Assembly: GCA_012516165.1 (NCBI GenBank)
Contig: JAAYWY010000003.1
Coordinates: 1 to 34,561, forward strand
Length of the DNA stretch: 34,561 bases
Reading direction: 5' to 3'
Source: Bacillota bacterium
Lineage (GTDB): Bacteria > Bacillota > DTU030 > DUMP01
This document shows positions 16,048 to 25,000 of the stretch, piece by piece (positions within the stretch are counted from its first letter, which is position 1; every line of letters begins with the position of its first letter). Under the pieces are notes generated by a model. That model was given only the letters and a program-made list of their open reading frames with translations. It had not been told where the DNA came from and did no database searches. A program made the position numbers and the translations under genes.

Positions 16048-16461
16048 TTATTCTTTACTAATTTCTGTTAGCCGCTGAACTGCTATCCGAATAAGCCCTC
16101 CCAGCGGTTGAGATGTTATCCCCACCAACTCCACATGGGGTTGGGTCACGGGCAAGAGCAGTTTCTTGGCTGGGCTGGCTACCACCGCTTCTGCCATGGC
16201 AACTGTGATTTCGCCCATCATGGCATCAGGGATAATAATTCCCAGTGGGCCCAGGATGACATCGGCCTGAGCAACCATAACACGAATAGCATTTTCTCCG
16301 GTGGCTCCGCGATTAGCCCCGGCTCTTATCATGGCCTCGGTGGCAGCTGAGTTGGTACCTAGAGCTATTACTTCGCTCCCCGGCAGAAGAACAGCCTTTA
16401 GCTGACTTACTAATTGACTGCCGATGCCACCGCCTAAACCGTCGATCACTGCTACTAACAT
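16048..16461 (-). CDS. DUF3842 family protein
   Basis: A 137-residue cytosolic protein of unknown function. It begins MLVAVIDGLGGGIGSQLVSQL, a glycine-rich nucleotide-binding-like loop after a beta strand, then GSEVIALGTNSAATEAMIRAGANRGATGENA, and ends with PHVELVGITSQPLGGLIRIAV. This is the DUF3842 pattern as I know it. The Gly-rich loop suggests a Rossmann-like fold, but no catalytic residues can be assigned. GAAAGAGG lies about 8 bases upstream of ATG 16461. It stands just before an ECF S-component gene, so a link to uptake of that substrate is possible but unproven. Confidence 0.75.
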   Translation of the reverse strand: MLVAVIDGLGGGIGSQLVSQLKAVLLPGSEVIALGTNSAATEAMIRAGANRGATGENAIRVMVAQADVILGPLGIIIPDAMMGEITVAMAEAVVASPAKKLLLPVTQPHVELVGITSQPLGGLIRIAVQRLTEISKE

Positions 16462-16637
16462 AAGTCTACCTCTTTCGAGCAGCCTTCAGACTGCATTTGT
16501 CCCCTTCATGGTTTCACTGCCCTGCTATTTATATTCGTCCCTAACTACACTATTCCTGCTTAGTACCTGACAATCGTCATTTTCCACAAAACCCCCATAC
16601 AACCTCAGCATATATTTTATTACCCAAGGCCTATTGC

Positions 16638-18413
16638 TTAATCCGATTGGGAGCTGACCGCCGGTAATGTAAATGTAAATGTAGTACCTTGCCCCAACTC
16701 ACTGCTTACGCTGATCTCGCCCCCGTGAGCTTCCACCAAACCTTTAACTATAGCCAGACCAATACCGGTGCCCGCACTGGAGCGGGTTCGGGCTTTTTCT
16801 GTTTTGTAAAACCGCTCAAAAACATAAGGCAAATCTGCCGGTGCAATGCCACTACCGGTATCACGCACACTGACCATTATCTGATCATTATTTCTTACCT
16901 GAACATCTATGGTAATGCTTCCTCCCGGCGAAGTGTAGCGCAAAGCGTTGTTTATAAGATTAATTAAGATTTGCTGCAACCGGTCGGGATTACCCCATAC
17001 CAGCGGCACATCTTCTGGTCCGGAAACCATAAGTTGTACCCCTTTGTCCGTAGCTAGCGGGGAAAGCTTTTGCTGCACTTCTTTTATAACCTGGTTTATT
17101 GCCACGCACTCTTTTTCCAACACCAGTTGCCCGGCTTCGATCCGAGCTAAATCCAGCAGATCGTTTACCAAGCGCCTTAAGCGCAAGGTTTCATCGAGAA
17201 TAATCCGCAGATATTTCTCTTCCTCTTCCCGGCTGGCCGACAAGCCGTCCAAAATCGCCTCGGTATAGCCCTGCAGGTAAGTGAGCGGTGTCCTAAGCTC
17301 GTGGGACACATTAGCCACAAATTCGCGGCGCATGTCTTCTAACCGGCGTTCCCGTGTCATATCCAATAATACGCACACCACTGCCCGTACACTGCCTTCT
17401 TCTTTGATAGGAGCTAGGCGAGCAGCTAACACCCGTTCCGGAAGCCTAATCTCTGTGCTTTGAGCTTCCCCGGTAACTACCACCTGTTTAAACAGGTCCT
17501 CCAGGCCAGGCAATATTATATCTTCTCCCAGGTGCTGCCCCACAGCCAAATCGGTTACCGTTGCCAAATACTCGGCTGCTGGCGGATTATAAACCAGCAG
17601 TTCTCCAGCGGCGGAAAAGGTAAGTACACCATCGGTCATGCCAGCCAAAATCTCTGCCAGCTGATCCCGCTCTGCCCCTAGAGCAGCTACTGTGCGGGCC
17701 AGCTCAGCCGCCAGATGGTTTAGCGCTGATCCTAGGCGGCCCACTTCGTCTTGGCTATGCACTTCGACCCGCGGCGAAAAATCTCCCGCCGCCATGGTCT
17801 GGGCTGCCTGTTCCATACGGATAAGGGGACGAGAAAGACGGTGGGAGAGAAAGAAAGCAATCACCGTAGCCACAGCCATGGTACCTAAAATACCGTACAA
17901 AATAAGTCGGCGCACAGAGGCAATGGTACGAGTAATAGGAGCCAGCGGCGTATACAAATACACGGCTCCCACCACCTGATCGCTGGTTTTTATTGGCACG
18001 GCCACCGTTAGCATGGTAGTGTCCAACCCCGTACGATAGCCCTTGATGACCACCGTTTGGCCCGATAATACCGCCGCGGCTTGCGGCGGTGTCAGGGTTT
18101 GAGCACCACCACGAAAGCGGCGGTGATGCTGCATCCCCGGACTAACGCTGGAGATAAGTCCGCTTTTGTCCATAATGACCACATTGGCATTGAGAAAGTC
18201 CTCCACCAACGCCAGCTCCTGCAAAAGTTCCGCATTGCTGGAGGACGAAAGTACCAGCTTACCCAGGTTCTGCCCCTGGGCAATAAGGTTATCGGCCTGC
18301 AGATTAAAATAGAAATTGTCAAATAGCTGGGACAAAAACAAACCCAGTAGTAGCAAAATCAGCCCTACAGTAACTACCAATGTCAACCAAAGCCGTCCCA
18401 CAATACCCTTCAC
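16638..18413 (-). CDS. PhoR-like sensor histidine kinase
   Basis: 591 residues. Domains in order: TM1 (about 8-30), an extracytoplasmic sensor of about 130 residues, TM2 (about 168-190), HAMP (LSRPLIRMEQAAQTMAAGDFSPRVEV), a PAS domain (about 250-350, ILAGMTDGVLTFSAAGELL), HisKA with the phospho-acceptor His near 370 in VANVSHELRTPLT, and HATPase_c (N box NLINNALRYTSP, G1 DTGSGIA, F box YVFERFYK, G2 GTGIGLAIV). It autophosphorylates and passes phosphate to the response regulator encoded immediately upstream, one base away. The start is GTG at 18413 with GAGGTG inside the end of the regulator gene. The TM/HAMP/PAS layout is that of PhoR/WalK kinases. The signal is unknown. Confidence 0.93.
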   Translation of the reverse strand: MKGIVGRLWLTLVVTVGLILLLLGLFLSQLFDNFYFNLQADNLIAQGQNLGKLVLSSSSNAELLQELALVEDFLNANVVIMDKSGLISSVSPGMQHHRRFRGGAQTLTPPQAAAVLSGQTVVIKGYRTGLDTTMLTVAVPIKTSDQVVGAVYLYTPLAPITRTIASVRRLILYGILGTMAVATVIAFFLSHRLSRPLIRMEQAAQTMAAGDFSPRVEVHSQDEVGRLGSALNHLAAELARTVAALGAERDQLAEILAGMTDGVLTFSAAGELLVYNPPAAEYLATVTDLAVGQHLGEDIILPGLEDLFKQVVVTGEAQSTEIRLPERVLAARLAPIKEEGSVRAVVCVLLDMTRERRLEDMRREFVANVSHELRTPLTYLQGYTEAILDGLSASREEEEKYLRIILDETLRLRRLVNDLLDLARIEAGQLVLEKECVAINQVIKEVQQKLSPLATDKGVQLMVSGPEDVPLVWGNPDRLQQILINLINNALRYTSPGGSITIDVQVRNNDQIMVSVRDTGSGIAPADLPYVFERFYKTEKARTRSSAGTGIGLAIVKGLVEAHGGEISVSSELGQGTTFTFTLPAVSSQSD

Positions 18414-18414
18414 A

Positions 18415-19107
18415 CTACTTCACCTCAAACTTATAGCCCACTCCCCAAACTGTAACTAAATATTGGGCCCCTTGACCGGCTTTTTTGAGCTTTTCTCGTA
18501 GATTTTTAATGTGGGTATCCACAGTTCTAAGATCACCATAAAAATCATAACCCCACACCCGCTCCAGCAGCTGCTCACGAGTGAAAACACGTCCCTCCTG
18601 CAAAGCTAAAAAATACAAAAGATCGTATTCTTTAGGAGTCAGCGCTACTTCAGTACCATTTGCTTCCACCCGCCGGGCTGGATGGTCAATACAGAGGCCG
18701 GGAAACTCCAATCTTTCTTCTTTTTCTGCCACCTCCGGACAAACTCGCCGGAGCAAGGCCTTAATGCGCATGACCAGTTCCCGGGGGCTAAAGGGTTTTA
18801 CCACATAATCGTCGGCTCCCAGCTCAAACCCTGTTACCCGGTCGATCTCCTCACCGCGAGCCGTAAGCATAATTATGGGCACATCGCGTTTTTGCCGCAT
18901 CCGCTGGCATACCGTCCAACCATCTATCTCCGGTAACATCACATCCAGCAGCACCAAAGTAAACTCCTCCTGGGCAAATTTGTCCAGCGCTGTGCGCCCA
19001 TCGGCCGCCTCCACCACCTGGTAACCTTCCCGCTCTAGGTACAATCTTAATAAATCCCGCATCCGCTGCTCGTCTTCCACCACTAAAATCTTTGTACATG
19101 TGGCCAT
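18415..19107 (-). CDS. OmpR/PhoB-family response regulator
   Basis: 230 residues. The receiver domain has the acidic pair in VVEDEQRM, the phospho-acceptor Asp in LVLLDVMLPEIDGW (about residue 52), the conserved Thr in IIMLTARGEE and the Lys in DDYVVKPFSPREL. The C-terminal winged helix is of OmpR type (LTPKEYDLLYFLALQEGRVFTREQLLERVWG and VDTHIKNLREKLKK). I start at ATG 19107, since GGGAG lies 8 bases upstream. In-frame ATGs at 19122 and 19113 are respectively upstream of, or too close to, that site. It is the first gene of a two-gene operon with the kinase. An 11-bp TCAC repeat array at 13421-13457 is the kind of site this family binds, but the link is inference. Confidence 0.95.
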   Translation of the reverse strand: MATCTKILVVEDEQRMRDLLRLYLEREGYQVVEAADGRTALDKFAQEEFTLVLLDVMLPEIDGWTVCQRMRQKRDVPIIMLTARGEEIDRVTGFELGADDYVVKPFSPRELVMRIKALLRRVCPEVAEKEERLEFPGLCIDHPARRVEANGTEVALTPKEYDLLYFLALQEGRVFTREQLLERVWGYDFYGDLRTVDTHIKNLREKLKKAGQGAQYLVTVWGVGYKFEVK

Positions 19108-19318
19108 AACCATCGCTCCCATTACGATATCTTATCTTTTTCCTATCTTTCCGCGTCAGGACCACATTATCCTGCTTCTATGGCCTAAAAGCTCCACGTG
19201 AACCAACAGCCGAGCAGAGGGTACCTCTGGCGGCCGTAATATTATCCCGCTTCTGGCTGTCGTAAATAAAGCCACTCCTTTCGAGAGGATTCTTCCTTTT
19301 GCTAAGAGAATTATGTAG

Positions 19319-19336
19319 CCAAGACCCGAATCTTGG
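19319..19336 (+). promoter_or_regulatory. Hairpin in the jetA leader
   Basis: CCAAGA (19319-19324) pairs with TCTTGG (19331-19336) around CCCGAA, directly before the GGTGAGGTGGAG ribosome binding site of jetA. It could influence translation initiation. No good sigma-A promoter was found for jetA. Confidence 0.35.
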
Positions 19337-19348
19337 TGAGGTGGAGCT

Positions 19349-20863
19349 ATGTCTGAATCATACCTAAAACCCATTACTGAAGTAAGCTATCTTACAGCCC
19401 AAAACGTGAGCCGTTACCGCCTTATTATGCGCTATTTCTATGAAGAGCACCAGCGTATGCGTCAGTGGCTGCGCCCAGAAGACGTCTTGGCTAGCGTTGA
19501 AGCCACTGGTCTATTTCCTGATTACACCTTAGAGCTTTGTCAACAAGATCTTGATCAATTGGTGGCTTGGAAAGATCTTATTCCGCGCCACGATGGTGGC
19601 CGATCGGCCAGTGTGGAAGAATATTTGCGGAAAAAATTCAAGTACCAGCTTACCCCCTATGCCATCGAAATCGAGCGTTTAGTAGACCGCCTGCAAGATA
19701 TTCGTGGTTACGGCGGATCTTTAGAACCATCGGTGTTAGATAATATTTTAGCTGTGCTGCAACAATTAGAGAATACGTTCCAGTTTCCCCCAGGAAAAGC
19801 CCTAGAGTTGTGGGATAAGCTTTATGACCAGTTTCAAAAGCTTGTTAACAATTCAGCCTCTTATTTAGCCGCCTTAAGCAGCGCTCGCGCCGAAGAGCTC
19901 ATGCAAACCGAAGCCTTTCTAGCTTTTAAAGACTCCCTCACCATTTATTTGCAGAATTTTGTTCATGGTCTACAGCGCACCGGTGTGCGGATTCAAGGCC
20001 TGTTGGCTCATATGCCGCCTGAGGCCTTAACCGCTTTTTGGGTCGCTGTGGTAGAAGATAAAAAGCAGCGTCCCACCTTAGACGAGCAGCTGCCGCCAGA
20101 AGAAGAGCTGCAGCAGCTACAGGAAAAATGGCAGGATCTAAGACGTTGGTTTATCGGTACCGCCCATGAGGAAAGCGATGTGGTTTTTCTGGAACAGGCT
20201 ACCAAGGACACCATTGCCCGCGTAGTACGCTCGGCCCTTCGGATTCAAGACCGCCAACGTTCCGGGGTCAGCCGAAGACGGGAGTTGGACTATCTGGGGC
20301 AGTGGTTCTTCGCTTGCCCCAATATTGATACCGCTCATCGCTTAGCCGCTTGCGCTTTCGGATTGTACCGTACGCGCCATTTTCAAGGCTACGACGACAA
20401 GGATTCCGACAATCCAGACGTTTCTATGTGGAATGTGGCACCCAATATCCGGGAACTAAAGTCGCGCAGCCGCCAACGCACCCAACCGGGAGGACCCGAA
20501 CCTATATACTCTCGCCGCAAGTTAGCAGCCAAAGCCCGCCACGAGTACCTGCAACACCATGCGCAAGAACAAGCCCTCCTACAAAACTTTCTAGACCAAA
20601 AACAAGTCACCCTCTCCCATCTTCCACCTTTGGCACCGCCGGTGAGGCAAAGGCTGCTCACATGGATCGGACAGTGCCTGGTTAATCCTGTGCACCGCAT
20701 ATTAACCCCGGAAGGGATAAGCATAACTTTGTCTTTTCCTCCTGACAGTGAACGAACCGTGCTCACGGCGTCCGACGGCAATCTAGAATTACCCAATTTT
20801 ACCCTGAGGTTCACGGCCAAAAACCAAGTCCTGTTATCAGCCAAAGTAGGTGATGAACCATGA
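19349..20863 (+). CDS. jetA: Wadjet JetA (DUF2397/TIGR02677), MukF-like subunit
   Basis: 504 residues, the usual length for TIGR02677. The opening segment SRYRLIMRYFYEEHQRMRQWLRPEDVLA (read as SRYRLIMRYF then YEEHQRMRQWLRPEDVLA) is the family hallmark. Further matches are the central LGQWFFACPNIDTAHRLAACAFGLYRTRHF and SMWNVAPNIRELKSRSR. JetA is the kleisin/MukF-like subunit that bridges the SMC heads in the JetABC DNA-extruding motor. It is mainly helical and cytosolic. It starts at ATG 19349 after GGTGAGGTGG and overlaps jetB by ATGA. It is divergent from the response regulator gene. Confidence 0.92.
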   Translation: MSESYLKPITEVSYLTAQNVSRYRLIMRYFYEEHQRMRQWLRPEDVLASVEATGLFPDYTLELCQQDLDQLVAWKDLIPRHDGGRSASVEEYLRKKFKYQLTPYAIEIERLVDRLQDIRGYGGSLEPSVLDNILAVLQQLENTFQFPPGKALELWDKLYDQFQKLVNNSASYLAALSSARAEELMQTEAFLAFKDSLTIYLQNFVHGLQRTGVRIQGLLAHMPPEALTAFWVAVVEDKKQRPTLDEQLPPEEELQQLQEKWQDLRRWFIGTAHEESDVVFLEQATKDTIARVVRSALRIQDRQRSGVSRRRELDYLGQWFFACPNIDTAHRLAACAFGLYRTRHFQGYDDKDSDNPDVSMWNVAPNIRELKSRSRQRTQPGGPEPIYSRRKLAAKARHEYLQHHAQEQALLQNFLDQKQVTLSHLPPLAPPVRQRLLTWIGQCLVNPVHRILTPEGISITLSFPPDSERTVLTASDGNLELPNFTLRFTAKNQVLLSAKVGDEP

Positions 20864-22056
20864 GCCAGGCAGAACGATTTCGCGAACAAAAGCAAGCCTG
20901 TGTCCAGGCTCTGCTTAATCGCTACTTTGTAGACAAAGCCTCCGATCCAGAGCTATTTCAATCCATTCGCTACCATTATCAGGAGCTGCGAGAATGGTTC
21001 CAGGAACAATGCGGCTTTACCCTCCTTTTGACCCGACAGTTCGCCAAACTAGAGAAAATCCCCGGTAAAGCCCAACCATGGATGGGTTGGGACACATTTT
21101 TGGAGCCACGCGATTACGGGCTTTTTACTTATTGCCTGTGGTATTTGGAAGGCAAAGGCGAAAACGAACAATTTCTGCTGACTGACATGGTGGAAGCCAT
21201 TAGGCAGCATTTGTTGGGATTAGGCGTAGAAATGGACTGGACTTTATATGACCATCGTCGCTCTATGGCCCGAGCACTAAAACAACTAAAAAACATGGGC
21301 GTGCTGATAGCTGTAGACGGCGATGAATGGGAATGGGCGCAGCTGGGTGCCGAACGAAATGTTTTGTACGAAAGCTCCGACTATGCCCGTTATGTCCTGC
21401 GCCGATTCCCTCAAGATTTGTGCCAATACACCACAATCGAAGAGCTGGGGACCACCTTTTACGCTCCAACCCCAGAAGGAGAACTTAAGGCCCGACGGCA
21501 TCATATTTTTCGCCGTCTGCTGCAGGAACCGATAGTCTACGACTGGGAGTGGTCCGACGAAGAACACTACTACGTCCTAACCCAACGGCGCTACCTACTC
21601 CAACAGCTAGAAGAAATGGCTGGCTTAGTAGGCCAGCGCTATAAGGAAGGTTTGTTGTTCTTTTATCCTGAAGCCAGTGGAGAAATGGAACTGTTTCCCA
21701 CTGCTCAGGCCGTCTCCGATATTGTCCAAACCTTGGCAGCCGAAATTCGGTGTTTGACAACAGAAAGTAAAAACAGTCCATCTACCAATAACCAAGGCTG
21801 TTTACTGCTATCCACAATAGATTTTGAAGGTTTACTCCTTAAGCTACGGGAACAATATGGCATCTACTGGTCCAAAAAGCACCGGCAGGCTACCACTTCC
21901 CAGCTGGCTGAGGAAGTAATTGGGCATCTGGAAGAATGGGGTCTAGGCCATAAGGAAGCTGACGGGACCATTTATCTTCAACCGGCTTTAGCCCGTTTCA
22001 GCGGCAACTATGGCGACATAATCCAAACGGCTATCCGACCATCCAAGGAGGACTGA
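20860..22056 (+). CDS. jetB: Wadjet JetB (DUF2398/TIGR02678), MukE-like subunit
   Basis: 398 residues, matching the TIGR02678 size. The N-terminal region (CVQALLNRYFVDKASDPELF, then REWFQEQCGFTLLLTRQFAKL) and EPRDYGLFTYCLWYLEGKGENEQFLLTDMVEAI follow the family pattern of winged-helix sequence. In Wadjet complexes JetB is the MukE-like partner that binds JetA and DNA at the SMC heads. Its start codon overlaps the jetA stop (ATGA), and jetC starts 2 bases after its stop, so the three are translated together. Confidence 0.92.
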   Translation: MSQAERFREQKQACVQALLNRYFVDKASDPELFQSIRYHYQELREWFQEQCGFTLLLTRQFAKLEKIPGKAQPWMGWDTFLEPRDYGLFTYCLWYLEGKGENEQFLLTDMVEAIRQHLLGLGVEMDWTLYDHRRSMARALKQLKNMGVLIAVDGDEWEWAQLGAERNVLYESSDYARYVLRRFPQDLCQYTTIEELGTTFYAPTPEGELKARRHHIFRRLLQEPIVYDWEWSDEEHYYVLTQRRYLLQQLEEMAGLVGQRYKEGLLFFYPEASGEMELFPTAQAVSDIVQTLAAEIRCLTTESKNSPSTNNQGCLLLSTIDFEGLLLKLREQYGIYWSKKHRQATTSQLAEEVIGHLEEWGLGHKEADGTIYLQPALARFSGNYGDIIQTAIRPSKED

Positions 22057-22058
22057 AC

Positions 22059-25000
22059 ATGAACACCCGCTGGCACCTTAACCGCGCTGGTATTATAAAT
22101 TTTTGGCTCTATGATGAAGCTGAATTCATATTTTCGTCTGGTCGGCTTATTTTACGTGGAGCCAACGGTTCCGGCAAATCTGTCACTATGCAAAGCCTGA
22201 TCCCTTTGGTATTAGACGGCGATAAACGCCCGTGGCGTTTGGATCCCTTTGGCTCCCGGGATCGCCGGATAGAATACTATCTATTAGGTGAAGCTGACAG
22301 CAACATCTTTGACCGCACCGGTTATCTTTATCTGGAGTTTGCTCAACCAGAAGAAGAGCGTTACCTCACCATTGGCATTGGGCTCCGCGCCCGGCGTAGT
22401 TCACCCGTGAATTTTTGGGGTTTTGCCATCACCGACAATCGCCGGATAGGCCCGGATCTGCTTTTGTACCAACGCGATTTTAGCCAGAGCCAAGAAGCCC
22501 ACATTCCTTTGACTCGTGCCCAGCTGGAAGAGGTTATCGGGGCTGGCGGCTGGGTTGTAGCAGAACAAGGCGAGTATAAAAGACGAGTAAATAAAGTGCT
22601 CTTTGGCTACCAAGACCTGCAGTCTTATCAAGAATTGCTCGATCTTTTAATCCAGATCCGCAGTCCTAAACTGTCCAAGGACTTCAAGCCTTCCACTATT
22701 TATGAGATCCTAACTTCGGCCCTGCCTCCACTACAAGAGGACGATTTGCGGCCGCTCTCTGAAGTATTGGCCGACATGAACGAAATCGGCGATCGCCTGC
22801 AGGAACTTATCGTTCATCGGCAGGAAGTAGAGCAGCTCAATAAAGCCTACAACCAATACAACCAGTATCAGCTCTTCACCACCTCACGGGCCCTTCTAAC
22901 CCAAAGCCAGGACCTGTCTTCGCGTCAGAGCGAAGAAGCAGGGCTAAATCAGGAAATCAAAACCCTCAAGCAGGAACTTACTGAACATGACTCTGCCTTA
23001 CAGCAATTGGAAGAAGAACGCTTAAAAACCCAGACCCAGTACGATACCCTCAGTAGTAGCGAAGCTCTGGCCAAAGAACAAGAACTGGAGCGTCTACACA
23101 ACGAACAAAAATTAGCTGACGAGACACTTGCTCTTTACCGAGACCGAGTTGTCCACGGTGAACAAAGCCAGCTGGAAGCCCGCGAACAAGAAAAACGCCT
23201 AACCCAAGAGATCACTGTCAACGAAAATCAGCAACGAGAGCTACTACAGCAAATGATTCAAACAGCAACCGACAGTAATTTTACCTTGCACGAAGCGTAC
23301 AACCTTCTCTGGGAAGAACAAATCCCCGCTGATGACAGCTTGTGGTCACCCTGGCACCAAGAAATTGTCACTCATGAAACCAAGTTGGACAAGGCTTTAT
23401 CTTTGGCTCGTCAGGAAACCCAGCTGAAAGAACAAACTGCCGCCGCTGAACGCGAAGTAAGCGCCGCTCGCCACAGGCGGGACCTAGCCGAAGCGGAATT
23501 TCGCACCAAAGAACAGGCTGTAGACAAAGCCTACCAAGATTTACAAGAAGAAATCTTCAGCTGGCGAAAAGATCTACAAGAGCTTCTTTTCCCCGATGAA
23601 TCCTTAAGAGAAATCCTTCATCAGCTAAGCCTTTTTCCTGATACGCCCTACAGCGACCTCCAAGCAATAGTAAGAGACCAGCAACACTTGGCTATCCGCA
23701 AGTTAGCTAAGATCCGGGCTGATATAGAAACTGAGCAAAAACATCATCAGACGGAAAAAGAAGAACTGCAGCGCCAGCTAAAGGAATGGGAGCAAAAAAA
23801 AGAACCCGAACCACCACGGTCCCCTGCCAGAGAAACCGCCCGCCAAAGGCGCCTGGCCCAGGGTGAAACCGGAATCCCACTGTACGCTGCTTGCGATTTT
23901 CACCCGACTGTTCCGGAAAACATAAGAGCTGCTCTGGAGTCAGCCTTGGAGGAAGCTGGTCTACTGGATGCCTGGATCAGCGGTAATAAGATGGCTGTAT
24001 TGCAGCCAGGCGAAGAGGAAGTCTGGATACAAGCCGATCCCCACCTGCTCACCCCTACCCTAGCCGATTATCTAGTGCCCACACCGCCAAGCGGCAGCGG
24101 ATGCACCGCCGATGAAGTTGATCTTTTGCTGCGCACCATTCAAGTAAAAAACACCCCAGCCGCAACCAGCGGTAGCTATATTGCCACCGATGGCCGCTTT
24201 CAGCTGGGCTGTCTACTCGGTCAAGCAGCGGTAAAACCACAAGCTCAATATATCGGTAAGGAAAGCCGCCGCCGGACACGCGAAGCCGAAATAGCACGGC
24301 TCAAGGAACTTATCGCCCTTGAAGACGAAGCTTTGTCCGCCGGAGCAGCTAAACTGGAAGCCCTAACCGCAAAGGAAGCTCGGTTAGAGGCAGAAACCCA
24401 CGCTTTCCCCGATGGCAAAGCCTTAATAGAAGCCCACCGCCAACTGCAAAGCCAACAGATGATTGTCGACAATACTCGCCAAGAAGTGGAGCGAAAACAC
24501 GAGCACCACAAAGCAATAGCTGCCCAATTATTTGAAGCCAGCACTAAGTTTCATCAATTTATGGGTCAGTGGACCATTGCCCATAGCGAAGCTGCCGTGG
24601 AACAGGCATGGCGCCAGCTCAGGTATTACAAAGATCAATTTAGCCAGCTACACAATCTGTGGGAAAGATGGCGCGGCCTAGCAAATAACAAAAAACAAAT
24701 CCATAACCAACGAATAGCCACCGAAAAACGGCTAGCCCAGGACTTGGCCGAACAGACCCGCTGGCAACAGCGACGACTAGAAATCGAATCTAAGATTGCA
24801 GCATTAAAAACGTTATTACAAGAGATGGGTATCTACGATCTCCATAATAAACTGTTACAACTAAAAGACGAGGAGGCTCGCCTCCAAGCCGAAATCAAAC
24901 GCCGGGAAAAAATGCAGCGCCAAGCAGAAAACAAGCTCGCAGCCAAGGAAACAGAGCTTCGCTTTGTAGCCAACCAAACTGCCGAAGCACTGAACCGCTG

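Noticed and set aside
16462-16600. Possible riboswitch upstream of the DUF3842 gene (small hairpin GCAGTCTGAAGGCTGC on the minus strand)
   Set aside because: Only one short hairpin is visible and no known riboswitch core could be matched by eye. A covariance-model search of this segment would be needed to say more.
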